This document shows positions 9,805 to 21,660 of a DNA stretch of 64,000 nt, piece by piece. The stretch covers positions 17,360,001 to 17,424,000 of the forward strand of contig JANTQA010000023.1 of assembly GCA_027625915.1 (NCBI GenBank), in the 5' to 3' direction. A program made the position numbers and the translations under genes. Positions within the stretch are counted from its first letter, which is position 1. Each line of letters begins with the position of its first letter. Below the pieces are notes generated by a model. It had not been told where the DNA came from. It made no database searches and saw only the letters and a list, made by a program, of their open reading frames with translations. Source of the stretch: Anaeramoeba flamelloides (lineage: Eukaryota > Metamonada > Anaeramoebidae).

Positions 9805-12318
9805 ATGAGCAACTTTCTTCAAGAAATTATAAACAACTTTCGAAGCTTAACAAAATGTGAATTAGAAATTGCTGTAAAATATTTAAACGAAACAAGATTT
9901 GATCTGGATCTTGCACTTGAAAAATATTTTTTACAATATCGGGGATCAAAAACAAAAGAAAAAGAAAGTTTAATTGATTTAATAGGTTTGGACAATATCC
10001 AAGTCTTTAAAGAGAATTTAAAAAACTATACTTCAAAAGAAAAATTGGGCGCTTTATTATTTGGGTTTAGCTCGGGAAAGGAAGATATTGTTGACGAATT
10101 ATTAGATTCGCTTGATGAAAAGGAAATAATTGATTTCCGAGATAACAAAAATCAAACCTTTTTACATTTGGCCTGTAAGAATTCCTTTTTAGGTGCGATT
10201 GAAAAATTAATTAAAATGGGTATTAATTCGCATGAGAAAAATACAAACGGCCACACAGCATATTTTTATTCACGATCGATTCTTGTTTTACAATTATTAA
10301 AGTCTTTAAATGTTGAACCCCTAAGAATACAATTTAAGGATGTATTATCAATTTTAGATCAACATAAAAAAGAAAAGGAAGAAGAAAAAGAAGACGAAGA
10401 AAAAGAACAAGAAAAAGAAAAAGAACAAGAAAAAGAAAATGAAAATGAAGAAAAGGAAGAAGAAAAAAAAAAAAAAAAAAAAAAGACAAAGAAAGAAGAA
10501 AAAGAAATACAATTATTACGACAAGAAATTGATTTGATATTTGATTATTTGCTTCACCCACAAATCCAAGAGAATTTGAAACCAAACGTTGAAATCATGA
10601 TCAATTTGTCTTTAATGACGAATAAATATGGAATTGATTTATCAAAATTAAAAGACTCGTGCAATTATAATCTAGTTCAAAGGGCTGCTGAAAATAATAA
10701 TTTAAATTTGCTTTTCATTTTGATGAACGAAAATTATTCCAATTGTAAATCTTTGATGGATCAAAAAGATCTCATCAAAAAAACACCATTAAAAATTGCA
10801 GCCACAAATGGCGCTTTATCCTGCTTTCTTTATTTATTAATTCAAGGGGCAAACCCAGATCGGATCACATCAAAAGATCGATACTATTATCATATTTCAG
10901 AAGTGTTAAGAGAATATGGCAGAATTCGATTTTTAAAATCAAATAATTTTGCTTCAAAAATGAAAAGTCACCCATGTGTGGATATGTTTATCGATGTTAA
11001 TGATTTAAAAATCGGTGAATGCTTGTCAAAAAATCCAAATTCACATAATAATAATAACAACAACAACAACAACAATAATGAAAATGAATACGAAAGAGAA
11101 AAAGAGAAAGAGAAAGAGGAAGAAGAAGAGAAAGAGGAAGAGAAAGAGGAAAAGGAAAAAAGGGAAATTGATAATTGCCTCTCGATATTAAAAAATAAAA
11201 AACATATTACATTTTTAGGAAATTATAAAAATGAAAAGGTTATCCTTAAAAGAATAGGGGTTGAAAAATTTAAAGGTGGCAGTATTTGGAGAAATTTGAA
11301 AAAAAAATTGACTGTTTTCCAAGAAGTTCGTAACGGGGGCGAGTTTTTAAATGTGCCAATGGGATACATAATAAATAACGGAACAGGGAGCATACCAGAA
11401 CTGTGGTTTGTCTATAAATATATTCAAGGAATAACTCTGGAGGAATGGAATATAATCAGTACAAAAAACAAAATTCCAATTAATTTGTCGACCTTTCTTG
11501 GCCTTTCGATTAATATCGTCAAGGGACTCTCTTGGATACACAGATGTGGTTACGCACATGGCTCATTATCTTCAAAAAACCTTTTCATTACAAACAATAA
11601 CAGCAAACCAATTATTATCAGATACATTGGTGCTGCAGGCACAGAAAAAATTGAAATTAATAATACCTTTTTTAGTTTCCAAAATACCAATACAAATTCG
11701 CAAAAGCTGATCGATGATATTATTGCACTCGGGACAACATTAAGATCCATTCTTGACATCGAAAAAAGTTTCTTACAGTTTCACAATAATCAGAACCAAT
11801 TTCAAAACTTAAGTTTTAATTCAGCCTTTCTACCACAAATGGATGGCTACGATGATCTAAGAAAGAATTTTTATAACCTAATTTTAAACTTACAGTCAAT
11901 TGGTGATATAAATTCCACTTCATATACAACGGAACTATTAAATTATTTAAAGCATCGCGAAAGCAACATCGGTAGTTCAATTTCAATTAATTATAATAAA
12001 ATTATAAACTATTCCCAAAATGTAAATAGTTCATTTACTAATATAAATGATCAAAATAATGGACCCATTGAGAAAAAATCAAAAATGGAACCCAAACTTT
12101 CTATTTTACAATTAATTATGAAACAATTATGTGAGAAATTGCAAGATACCACCAGAAAGGGGGAAATCGATTTATTAATTTGGGAAACCAACAATCATCT
12201 TACTGATTTAAATATTGAAATCAAGCACTTTGAAAAATTTGAATCGATCACCAATAACCTACACTCTAATTTTGAAATAACCCAATTCCAAGAAAAAATA
12301 TATAAAGAATTTTTTTAA
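9805..12318 (+). CDS. UBA-like / ankyrin / pseudokinase protein, 837 aa
   Basis: Intronless, with ATG at 9805. Residues 1-46 resemble a UBA-like three-helix ubiquitin-binding domain (ending FDLDLALEKYFLQ, as in TAP-C/NSFL1C-type domains). Ankyrin-type units follow at about 75-165 and 285-360, split by a Lys/Glu tract at 188-232. A poly-Asn plus Glu/Lys tract (about 413-455) leads into a kinase-like domain at about 469-715. VILK (K482) is at the ATP-lysine position. The catalytic loop reads YAHGSLSSKN (583-592), so the HRD aspartate is lost while the Asn is kept. The DFG position reads IGAAG. This predicts a pseudokinase, perhaps an allosteric or scaffold module tied to ubiquitin (inference). 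The tail (about 720-837) is helical and unrecognised. Confidence 0.85.
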   Translation: MSNFLQEIINNFRSLTKCELEIAVKYLNETRFDLDLALEKYFLQYRGSKTKEKESLIDLIGLDNIQVFKENLKNYTSKEKLGALLFGFSSGKEDIVDELLDSLDEKEIIDFRDNKNQTFLHLACKNSFLGAIEKLIKMGINSHEKNTNGHTAYFYSRSILVLQLLKSLNVEPLRIQFKDVLSILDQHKKEKEEEKEDEEKEQEKEKEQEKENENEEKEEEKKKKKKKTKKEEKEIQLLRQEIDLIFDYLLHPQIQENLKPNVEIMINLSLMTNKYGIDLSKLKDSCNYNLVQRAAENNNLNLLFILMNENYSNCKSLMDQKDLIKKTPLKIAATNGALSCFLYLLIQGANPDRITSKDRYYYHISEVLREYGRIRFLKSNNFASKMKSHPCVDMFIDVNDLKIGECLSKNPNSHNNNNNNNNNNNENEYEREKEKEKEEEEEKEEEKEEKEKREIDNCLSILKNKKHITFLGNYKNEKVILKRIGVEKFKGGSIWRNLKKKLTVFQEVRNGGEFLNVPMGYIINNGTGSIPELWFVYKYIQGITLEEWNIISTKNKIPINLSTFLGLSINIVKGLSWIHRCGYAHGSLSSKNLFITNNNSKPIIIRYIGAAGTEKIEINNTFFSFQNTNTNSQKLIDDIIALGTTLRSILDIEKSFLQFHNNQNQFQNLSFNSAFLPQMDGYDDLRKNFYNLILNLQSIGDINSTSYTTELLNYLKHRESNIGSSISINYNKIINYSQNVNSSFTNINDQNNGPIEKKSKMEPKLSILQLIMKQLCEKLQDTTRKGEIDLLIWETNNHLTDLNIEIKHFEKFESITNNLHSNFEITQFQEKIYKEFF

Positions 12319-12651
12319 TATATTATTATTATTTTACCAAAGACTTTAAATCTATTTTTTTTTATATATATATAATTTGATTATTAAAGAATCCTAAATA
12401 ACAACATTTACATTTTATTTTATTTTTTATTTTATTAAAATTATTCTAAAGTTTTAAGCTAATTTTGAGATTAAATTAAAATATTTTATTTACTTTTGAT
12501 TCCTAAAATGAGAGTATTATTTTGGTTAATTTATAAAAAATCTTCTGGGGCAATTAGTGAAAAACACATTTTGTAATTGGAATCATTTATTTATATAAAT
12601 TGCACTTTATTAGGAATAAGATTAAAATAATATATTTCATCTCTCTTGTTA

Positions 12652-12850
12652 CAGTCAGTTCCAGGTTTAAGGTACAAACTTTCTACGAAATTTAAGGTAC
12701 AAAAAAATCTCAAATTATGACACACAATTTGGATATTTTTTTTTTACAATTTATTTTACTAGAATCTGAATATTGTGCCTTAAATTTCGTTGATTTTTTA
12801 TGTGCCTTAAATTTCGTTGAACATTTATGCCTTAAAAGTGGAACTGACTG
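12652..12850. mobile_element. 199-bp MITE, CAGTCAGTTCCA ends, TA target site
   Basis: The left end CAGTCAGTTCCAGGTTTAAG is mirrored at the right by CTTAAAAGTGGAACTGACTG. TA flanks each side (12650-12651 and 12851-12852). The CAGT terminus and TA duplication are typical of Tc1/mariner elements. Inside, ACGAAATTTAAGGTAC and its complement recur, making a multi-stem hairpin. It is too short to encode a transposase. Confidence 0.8.
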
Positions 12851-13019
12851 TAATTTGAAACAGCCAATTTGAATTAAAAAAATAACAATTTACAAAACAT
12901 TAATATTTTAAAAAATATCGCTTTAAGCAATTTTTAATAGTTGAAATAGATAAAAAATATTGTAAATATAATTTTTTTAAAAAAATATCAGAAAGAGAAA
13001 TAAATTGAATATTATATCC

Positions 13020-13900
13020 CTGTAGATCTGAAAAAAAATTCTTTTATTTTGTTCAAAATAATTTATTACATTTTCAAAGATTAAAGAGATTAAGTCAGAC
13101 TTCTTATTCAATTATTTAGATTGTCAATAAACTCTCTTTTGCTTGTTAAATAAATAATTTGATTGGTATTTATTCTTTTTTTTTTTTTTATTGCTATTAT
13201 TATTAATTGAAATTAATTTTTTTCTATTTGAAAATATATTAAAAATAATGAGAAATAATTATAAAGTCTATTGATATATTAAACCTTATGTTATAACTAA
13301 TTTATACGATATTAAGATTAAGTGTTCAAGTATTGATTAAAAATAATCAATTTACAAGCAAATATCTCTTATAAGTTTTAAGTTGAATTTTACAAGTTTT
13401 ATAAAATTATTTTGTGAGTATTTTTTTAATTTTAGGGCTTTTTTTGATTTTCTATGATATTGCAAAGAAAAAATTGATTCGAAATCTGAGATGATAAAAG
13501 AAATGAAATTTTTTACAAGTTGAAAATAATTATTGTAATTTTGTTTTGTTATTAAGTAAATTTTTTATACTGGGTTATTTTAAAACTTAATAGTTTAATT
13601 TTTATGTTGTATAATGTTGAACACTTTCTTCATCAAAGAAAATATTTTGTTTTTGAAATGATTTTAAAATATATTGAACTTTGGACACTTTAAAAATGAG
13701 AAAAATGTATCAAACCTTGAAAAAAAATAATTCATTTATGGAAATAGCCTTAAGAGTAAACTTTGGTATTAGTAGTAATAAGATTTTTACTTCATTTACC
13801 ATTTCAAGATGCAGTGAAATTTTTTTGAATTTATTTATATATTTACTTGAAGATTGTTTTTTTATGGTTACTAGTCCCTGAAAACCCCATTTTTTTCTAA
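13020..13900. repeat. Dispersed repeat family R4, copy 1
   Basis: Collinear with 30880-31700 in the same orientation. Shared landmarks are GAAATAATT, a block reading GTTGAATTTTACA(A/G)GTTTT, then AAAAAATTGATT(C/T)GAA, CAAGTTxAAAATAATTAT and ATTCATTTATGGAAATA. Similarity is patchy, suggesting age. The 66-codon frame at 13681 is not conserved in the second copy. Confidence 0.55.
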
Positions 13901-14445
13901 AGTTGCTGATTTCATTAATTAGAGTGTATTTTATAAACTAACCAAGTATAATTGTATTCATTTGTGTTTTACAAAGAAATTTTCATTTTTAACATAACCA
14001 TTTTGTATAAAAAAAGCTCAAAAATGTTGAAAATAATAAAATGAAAAATGAAACACTTTATACTTTTTTAAAAGGTTATGAAACATAAAGATATTTATGA
14101 TTTTTTAAAAATATTAACCAATATATATTAAATATTATAAGCTAGGTTTATAGTACTTGCTAAATTACTTTTTTAAAAAATAAAAATAAAATTAAAATTA
14201 AAATTTTGAATAAAGAAAAAGTAAAAAAGTTTCAAACTCCCTAAAATTTCTCAAAATCTTGTAGTTCCCAAGTATGTTGTATTGAAAAAAAATATGTTTA
14301 TGAAAATAAGTCATGATATCATTATTTATGGTTAATATTAGAAAAATTGGTATATAAGGGCATAAATTTAAAATATAATCCTTATTAGAAATAAACATAT
14401 TTTTTATGAATAGAGTAATAAATATACCTAAAGTTCATTAAAGTA

Positions 14446-14450
<5 letters not shown>

Positions 14451-14480
<30 letters not shown>
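14451..14480. repeat. (TA)n microsatellite
   Basis: A run of about 15 TA units in intergenic DNA. No other signal is visible. Confidence 0.9.
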
Positions 14481-14485
<5 letters not shown>

Positions 14486-15909
14486 CACATTTAATTGTTT
14501 GATAATGATAAGTAGATCTACTTATTTTGAAAAAAAAAAACAGTATTTTCTAGAGGTTTGATCTAAATTTGGAAATTCATAATTTTTATCCTTTTTTTTT
14601 TTGATAGATTGAATTGTGTTTTGAACCGGGGTAATTTGATTAATAATCATTCTCAAAAAGTTTGTAGTGATAATTTCCAATGTTTAATTCTTAAATTAAA
14701 GGAATTGCCAAGCAATTACAAAACAATTTTCCTAATATTAACAATTAGTAACTATTTTAGTGACTTATTTTCCTGTCATGTATGATTTTCTATACAAATT
14801 TTAGATCTTTAATAAAATTTTATTATTTAGATTTAAATATATATATATACATATTGGTATCCAATTATCAACTTGGGGGTTATTGAATCCTCTTATACCC
14901 TTTAGCTGTAAGTAAGTCCCAATCACTTTTCTTTATGAAGGGATATATCTTACTTAGTAATTGAAAATATAACCAAAGGTTATAATTTTTTTTTAATAGT
15001 TGACTTTTATTTAAAGTATTTTAAAGTATTTTGTTAATTTCAAAATAAAATTAATGAAAATTTCTGTCAACTCTAAAAAAGTTCAAAACAACAAGAAGAA
15101 CAGAAAGAAAGAACCTTGTCCACAATTATAAAAAGTAAATAATACAGCCACTTTCTTTTAGAGTTAACTAATTTTAATTATCATTACTATTCAAAAAAGC
15201 TGATGTAAAAATTTTGTTAATTTTAATGGTAAACAAATATTAAGAAAAAACAAACTTTAATAAATTGCTGTGGTATCAATTATTTGCTTATCAATTTTCT
15301 CCAAATAGCCCAAGTGAAAAATTTTTTCACTTTTCAGAAAGTATCTAAAAAAGCAAATCTGTAACAAGGATTGTTTTTAAAAAAGATATCACTAACTGGT
15401 TTGTTAAGTTTCAATAAAACAATTTTAAACTTTGAAATTGACAGTTTTAAGTGGGATTCTGAAAATAAGTTCTTCAACAACTGTGTAAAAAAGCGCAAAT
15501 TCTTCTTTTATTAATTTTTGTCAAAAATAATCAAGTAGAAAGAAAATACTATTTGTTGAAGAATAAAAGTAACAAAATTTTCATTCAGCTTTCCAGAAAC
15601 AGATTTATAAATCAATAACTTTTCAAATTTATAATTCTGAAAAGAAGGTCAAATTATTAATTTCCCATTTTAGAATTGGGGACTTTGATGATTTATTTTC
15701 ATTCTTGAGATATATTTTTTTGGAACGATGAATGAAAATATTGATCTTGTTTTTTTTCAATGAACAATATGGTTTTTTCGAATTAAATTGGGGTTGCTTT
15801 ATCATTTCAAAGCCCAACATTTCCATTTCCAAGATGAACTTGGATCATTTTTTATTTTTTTACCACGACAACTTTTACCCGAATTTTTTAACATTCTATT
15901 TATTTTTCG

Positions 15910-18900
15910 ATGGGACCAAAAGGATCAAAGCAAGCCAAAAAGAAACACAACGCCAAAAAACAAAAAAATGCACAAATTGAAGAAGAGTTACAAATCGAAC
16001 AAGAAGAAGTTAGAAATCAAGTCAACATCCTTGTCTTAGGGACAGGCGAATCAGGGAAATCCACCTTTATCAAGCAATTGTTAATTTTGCACAAAGGTGG
16101 TTTCCGGCAGACCGATCGCGAAACCTACTTTGCCACTATTCGGAAGAACGCGGTGATACATATTGTTCAAATGGTGAATGCTTGTAAATCGTTTGGTTGG
16201 GAGCTTGAAGAAAAGAATCATGTTTGTTTCGATCTTGTTTTTTTTTTTTTTTTTTATTTTTCCTTTGTGTTATTTTAATTTTTTTTATCAAATATTTTTA
16301 AATTCCGCACCTTTCTTTTTGTTTCAAATTTGTGAATTAAATTGCTTCTTGTGAAAAAAGGAATTCGCCCGTGAGTTTGCCAATATCAAGACAAGTGAAA
16401 TAAAAGAATTGAAAACAGAGACAGCAAAAAAAATTAAACAACTTTGGACAGATCCCGCTTTAAAGACTGCCTATAAGAATAGACACAAGTTTCATCTCCC
16501 TGATTCTTCAAATCAGTAACTCATTTTTCTTTTTCTTTTGCCTTTTGGTTACCAATTATTTGAGATCCAAAAAGTCTTCAAATTATTTTTTTTTTTTAAC
16601 TTTTTTGTCTTAATATTCGGAAACACTTGATTGTTTTTTTGATTTTCTTTAACCTAATTAGTTACCTTGATGACATAGACCGAATAGCAGATCCAAAATA
16701 CTCTCCAACTGATGAAGATATTTTGCTATGTAGAATTCCAACAACTGGTTTAAATAAAATTTCGTTTAATTTTGGGGAAACGCCATGGACGTTTGTATTT
16801 CCTTTTTCTTCTTTCTTGTTCTTTTATAATTTTTTTTTTTTTAATTAGGATTTGAAAGACAAAGCACCTTATTACAAGAAACAATTCATTTTTTCAACAA
16901 GCAAAAAACCTCGAAATTTCCTTTTTGTCTACATTAACTATTTTTTTTTTTTTTTTTTTTAATTTCAGATCCCAAAAACATTCCTCCACATTAATTATTT
17001 TTTCAAGTCTAATTGCTTTTGTCTTTTCCAGTCTGGTGTTGGTAAGAGGAAAAGACCCTGGAACACAAACTAAGAAACTAAAATAATTTTCTTCACCAAA
17101 TATTTTCACAAAATCAGATTCAAGCCAAACTCACCAATTTTGAAAATTTTTCGAACCAAAAGGAAAAGTAATTTTAAAAAGGTGAATAGAAAAAGTGATA
17201 ATAAAACAGTTATAAACCAAAATAAAACAATCACATTAATGATGTTTATATCCTTTTGTCTTACAGCTTTTTAAATGACGATAACGGGGAAAGGCTTGAA
17301 AATCCAAGGAAAGGTGGCAAATGAAAAAAAAATAATCAAGTTTGTTTCTCAAATTGCTGCGTAGCACAATTTCGGAATAAAGAGATTAAAAATTCATCAA
17401 ATTGATAGCTTGTTTCTTTCGAATTTCCTTCAAACATTTGTCAATTTGTCAATTTTCCAAAATACTGGTATTTGCCTAATAAATGGGAAAAAAATTTATG
17501 TTCATTTTTCCATATTTTCCTTTTTCAAATAGAGATCGCAAATTAGAACCTATTTCTTCCCTCAAAACTCCATTTTCACTGATTTCTTTTTCAAATAGAA
17601 AGCACAAATGACAGCATACATTCTTTGAAAATCCTATTTGTAAAAGGAAAATATGGAAAAATGAACAGAAAATCTTTTCCCATTTATTCAGCAAATACGA
17701 GTATGAGATCAGTAAAAAAGGTTTATCTACCTTATCTTCAATCCAACAAAACGGATATAAAGCAATCCAATTTCTTGACTTCATTGTTGATCTCCTTTTT
17801 CTTTTCCTCTAATTTGTTATAAAATTTGGAAATTGATGAAAGAAATAAAATTCAAGACTTTTCAAATTGAAATCGAAAAAAAAATAAAAAAACCTTTAAA
17901 TTGTGTTAAATCTAATTTGGGAAAATTTAAAATAACAAAAAAATCCCAAATTAAATATACTATTGAATGTTGGAAAAAAAATTCAAATGAAATTTTGAAC
18001 CACTGAACTCTCAAACTTTTAACCACGGGCTTATCTACTTTGACTTAAAACCTACAAAACGAATATAAAGCAATCCAATTTCTTGACTTCATTGTTGATC
18101 TTCTTTTTCTTTTCCCATAATTTATGATTCAATTTAGAAATTGATGAAAGAAATAAAATTCAAGACTTTTCAAATTGAAATTGAAAAAAAAACAAAACCT
18201 TTAAATTGAAAGAGCTAATATTTGGGAAAATTTAAAAAAAAATTACTCATATTTTCAGATTTCTTAAATTAACAATGCTCTGAAAGTATTTTGATTTCAA
18301 GTTATAGATGAAGAGATTGTCATGAGCAAAAATTTTCCACTTTTGACAAGATGTACTAGTTCTGATTTTTAAGGTTTTTCTTCTAATTTTTTAATTGACA
18401 ATATCAAGAAATTGAACCAAAATTATTTCATTTCTTACCGGATAAATCTATCTTCCGTAAGAATTGTACCTGAAGTATTTTTATTTTCAATTTCGATATT
18501 CTTGACAATCAAAAATGGATTTCTTTGCAACAAAAATCAATTATATAGCTAATGTGGTACAAATTAGTTACTTGCATGTAATAATAAAAATTATATGATA
18601 AATAATTTTTTGTTCATAATTTCACTGAAATGTTATTCATTAATAAAATTTAAATGCCAATTGAATAACCAATGCAAATAGAATAAAGTCAAATTTCAAT
18701 CTAATTGAAATTATTTTAGTTTATCAAAAAATTAAATATTTTCATTATTCAAAATAAAGACTCATTATTTGTCTTGCCGTCAGTAAATGATAAAAAAAAT
18801 TATAATTCTTGTACTGAAATTTTTAAACAAAAATTTAGAAATAAGGGAAGTGCCTTTAAGTGCTTAGATTTTCCAGAAATCAAAAGAATAGAGTAAAATC

Positions 18901-21629
18901 TATGTATTTTTATCTTTTTTTTTCAAAATTTGGAAAATCGCCGTTAGGTTTTTTTTAATTTTAGAAATTACAATAAAATTTTTGAAATTTTCTTTTTATT
19001 TCTAAAATTAAAAAAAAGTGCCGTTAGGTTTTTTAGAGTTTTCTGTTTATTTGGAAAATCGATAGATTTTCGTTAGGTTTTTTTTACTTTTCGAAATAAA
19101 CTGAAAATTTATTAAAATTTTCGGTTTATTTCAAAAAGTAAAAAAAACCTAGAACACTTCACAAATAAAATAGAAAACCTCAAGAAAACCTAGGCACTCT
19201 ACGGCACTTGACAGACACTATTGTAAAGTTTTCCAGGTTTTAAAAGAATAGAGTAAAATCGAAATTTTTACTCAATTCTTGAAATAAAAAAAAACCTAAC
19301 GGCATTTTACTTGAGCTTTTCTGTTTTATCTGTGAAGTGTTCTAGGTTTTTTTGAGGTTTTCTATTTTATTTGTGAAGTGTTCTAAACTCTTTTTCAAAT
19401 AAAAGGGCACAAAAAATTTCAAGAATTATTCATAATTGAATCAAATTAATTGTAGTATCATTCTAAAATATAAGAAACTCTTTAAAACATAAAAAACACT
19501 CAACTGGATCTTTAAAACTCATTAAAACAAAACAATAAAAATTAAAATTAAATATTTTAAAAATTGGTGTGCCCTTTTATTTGAAATGAGAAATCTCGTT
19601 TTGTAAATTGTAAAGAAAAAAAAATATAAAATGATTATAAACCTTTGAACAAGGCGAATTGAGAAAAAGTTCTCGACATGTTATTGATAATTCTTTACAC
19701 GTCAAATTTTTGTTCTTTAAAGTCTCATTTTCAATGATAAAGCCATAATTCGTCTGGGTATTTTGTTGGAATGTTTTTTCTTTATTTCTCTTTTCTTTGT
19801 TCCGTGCATCGGTACAATAATGGTCTTTCTTAATTCCTATATCTAGCTCATTCGAAATCAAACTTAAACTGTTTCCATTTTTATAAACTATTTTTCAGTC
19901 AAAGGGGCCCAGTTGTAATGGGTGAAATACACGTGTTCAAAGGGTTTGCATAGATATTAGAAGAAAAATTATATTTTGGAAATTTTCAAAATTGAAATCA
20001 TTTTTTCACATTTCTACACATTTTTGTTTTTTTTTTTCGATTTTTTTTTTAAAAACGTCATTCATTTGCAAAAAATTTTTTATTGTAAGATCAATAGTCA
20101 CTTGGTAAAAACGTGTTATTCTAATGTCATTGAAACCATGTAAAGATTGTTGAGAAATCATATTGATTTCTATTGCAATTCAAAACGATCTTTGATCTTG
20201 ATATTTGTTTAATAAATGTGAAAAATTTTCACTTCATTTTCATTTCCTTTTTCAAATAGAGACCACAAATACCAACAAACTTTGTTTGGGGGATTAATTT
20301 CTAAAAGAAAAGTATGGAAAATGAAGTGAAAAATGTTTCATATTTATTATTCAAATACCAGTAGAAGTTCAAAACGAACATCCTTGTTTTTCTCAATAGG
20401 GCCCTAAGAATTTGAGTTTTTCAATTTTCAAGAAAATCTATTGATTAATTAGAATTCTTTCAGACATGTATCAACATTTCTTTGAGGTGTATTATTCTCT
20501 TTATTTCTTATTCGTTCTTCAAAGGTCAATTATATAAAATAATTGATATTTGAAAAAAACGTTGGGCCCCTTTGACTGAAACAGAGTTTACTTGGCAGAT
20601 TATTTCCAAATTGTTTTCTTCTTATCTTGCTTTTTCATTTTCCAACTGTTCAATATCCATAAATAAAAAAAAAATGAAAAAATGAATAATTAAAATGAAA
20701 ATCACCAATAAATAATTATCTTATTAACAATCAAATTCGATGGCATTGATGATTTGAGAGGTGTGCCTTTTTGTTTGAAAAAGAGTTTAGGTTTTTTTGG
20801 GGGTTTCTATTTTATTTGTGAAGTGTTCTAGGTTTTTTTGAGTTTTCTATTTATTTGGAAAAACAATAGATTTTAATCAATTCTTTCGAATTAAAAAAAA
20901 AAAAAACGAACGAAAAATGTCCGTAGAGTGCCTAGGTTTTCTTGAGGTTTTCTATTTTATTTGTGAAGTGTTCTAGGTTTTTTTTACTTTTTGAAATAAA
21001 CCGAAAATTTTAATAAATTTTCTGTTTATTTTAAAAAGTAAAAAAAACCTAACGAAAATCTATCGATTTTCCAAATAAATAGAAAACTCAAGAAAACCTA
21101 ACGGCGCTTTTTTTTAATTTTAGATATAAAAGAAAATTTAATAAAATTTTCTTTTAATTTCTAAAATTAAAAAAAAAAACGAACTAAGCTTTTCCAGAAT
21201 TCAAAAGAATAGAGTAAAATCAAAGATTTTTCTCAATTCTTTTAAATTAAAAAAAATCTAACAGCCATAAGAAGAAATTAATTTCTTCTCTTTAACATAA
21301 AAAAAAAAAAAATTAAAATTTAAGATTTTGTATGACTAAAATTTATGAATATATATATATACATATTTATTTCTTATTATAATAATAACTTTCCTACTTT
21401 ATTCATATATTGATTTCTATAAATAGTGTTGTTGACATTGGTGGTCAAAGATCAGAAAGAAGAAAATGGATTCATCAATTTGATAATGTTACACTTTTAA
21501 TTTATGTAAAACATTTATTTATAAAAATTTAAAATGATTCGAATTATTAAAAAAAAAAAAATAAATAAAAATCACAGATTAATTCAAACAATTTAATTTC
21601 TTAACAACATCATCTCTCAATTTTTAAAT

Positions 21630-21660
<31 letters not shown>

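Larger units (their letters stand above)
12319..15909. other. Repeat-bearing intergenic region upstream of G-alpha
   Basis: Holds a 199-bp MITE (12652-12850), a long dispersed repeat (13020-13900) and a TA microsatellite. The 14855-14975 stretch is less AT-rich than its surroundings and is not explained by any repeat I can see. The short frames on both strands at 13681-15832 are not supported. The last kilobase before 15910 should contain the G-alpha promoter, but no element is recognisable. Confidence 0.5.
19386..20787. mobile_element. 1.4-kb TIR element, AACTCTTTTTCAAA ends, TA target site
   Basis: The left end AACTCTTTTTCAAATAAAAG and the right end CTTTTTGTTTGAAAAAGAGT-T are inverted copies differing at about two of 29 positions. 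Both are flanked by TA (19384-19385 and 20788-20789). A third copy of the inner terminal motif (GTGCCCTTTTATTTGAAA) sits at 19568-19587. A 94-codon minus-strand frame (19577-19861) has no recognisable transposase motif. A 703-bp MITE occupies half of it, so the original element was about 0.7 kb and non-autonomous. Confidence 0.75.
18848..21262. mobile_element. Self-nesting GGTTTT hairpin element (outer level), interrupted
   Basis: Built from stacked hairpins sharing TA-GGTTTT...AAAACC-TA borders, for example a stem starting GGTTTTTTTTACTTTT at 19075-19150 and another at 20978-21050. Other modules are GATTTTCGTTAGG, TTCTTGAGGTTTTCTATTTT and GAAGTGTTCTAGG. The left part is 18848-19385 and the right part 20788-21262. 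The word GTGTTC-TA-GG is cut precisely by the inner 1.4-kb element and would be restored by its removal with one TA. Related arrays lie at 53850-54890, 55905-56280 and 63440-63600. No open frame. Confidence 0.65.
16791..21426 (+). other. 4.6-kb intron 3 of the G-alpha gene
   Basis: The donor GTTTGT follows the codon pair for P-W plus AC. The acceptor AAATAG precedes T-GTT-GTT-GAC (V-V-D-I-G-G-Q), and the phase closes exactly as a Thr codon. The sequence between is non-coding. It holds a foldback element, a direct duplication, and a nest of elements around 18760-21312. The short open frames in it (16894-17109, 17476-17822, 19577-19861) match nothing I recognise. Confidence 0.85.

Noticed and set aside
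19577-19861. 94-codon minus-strand frame in the 1.4-kb TIR element as a transposase fragment
   Set aside because: No DDE/D or helix-turn-helix motif visible; too short to support.
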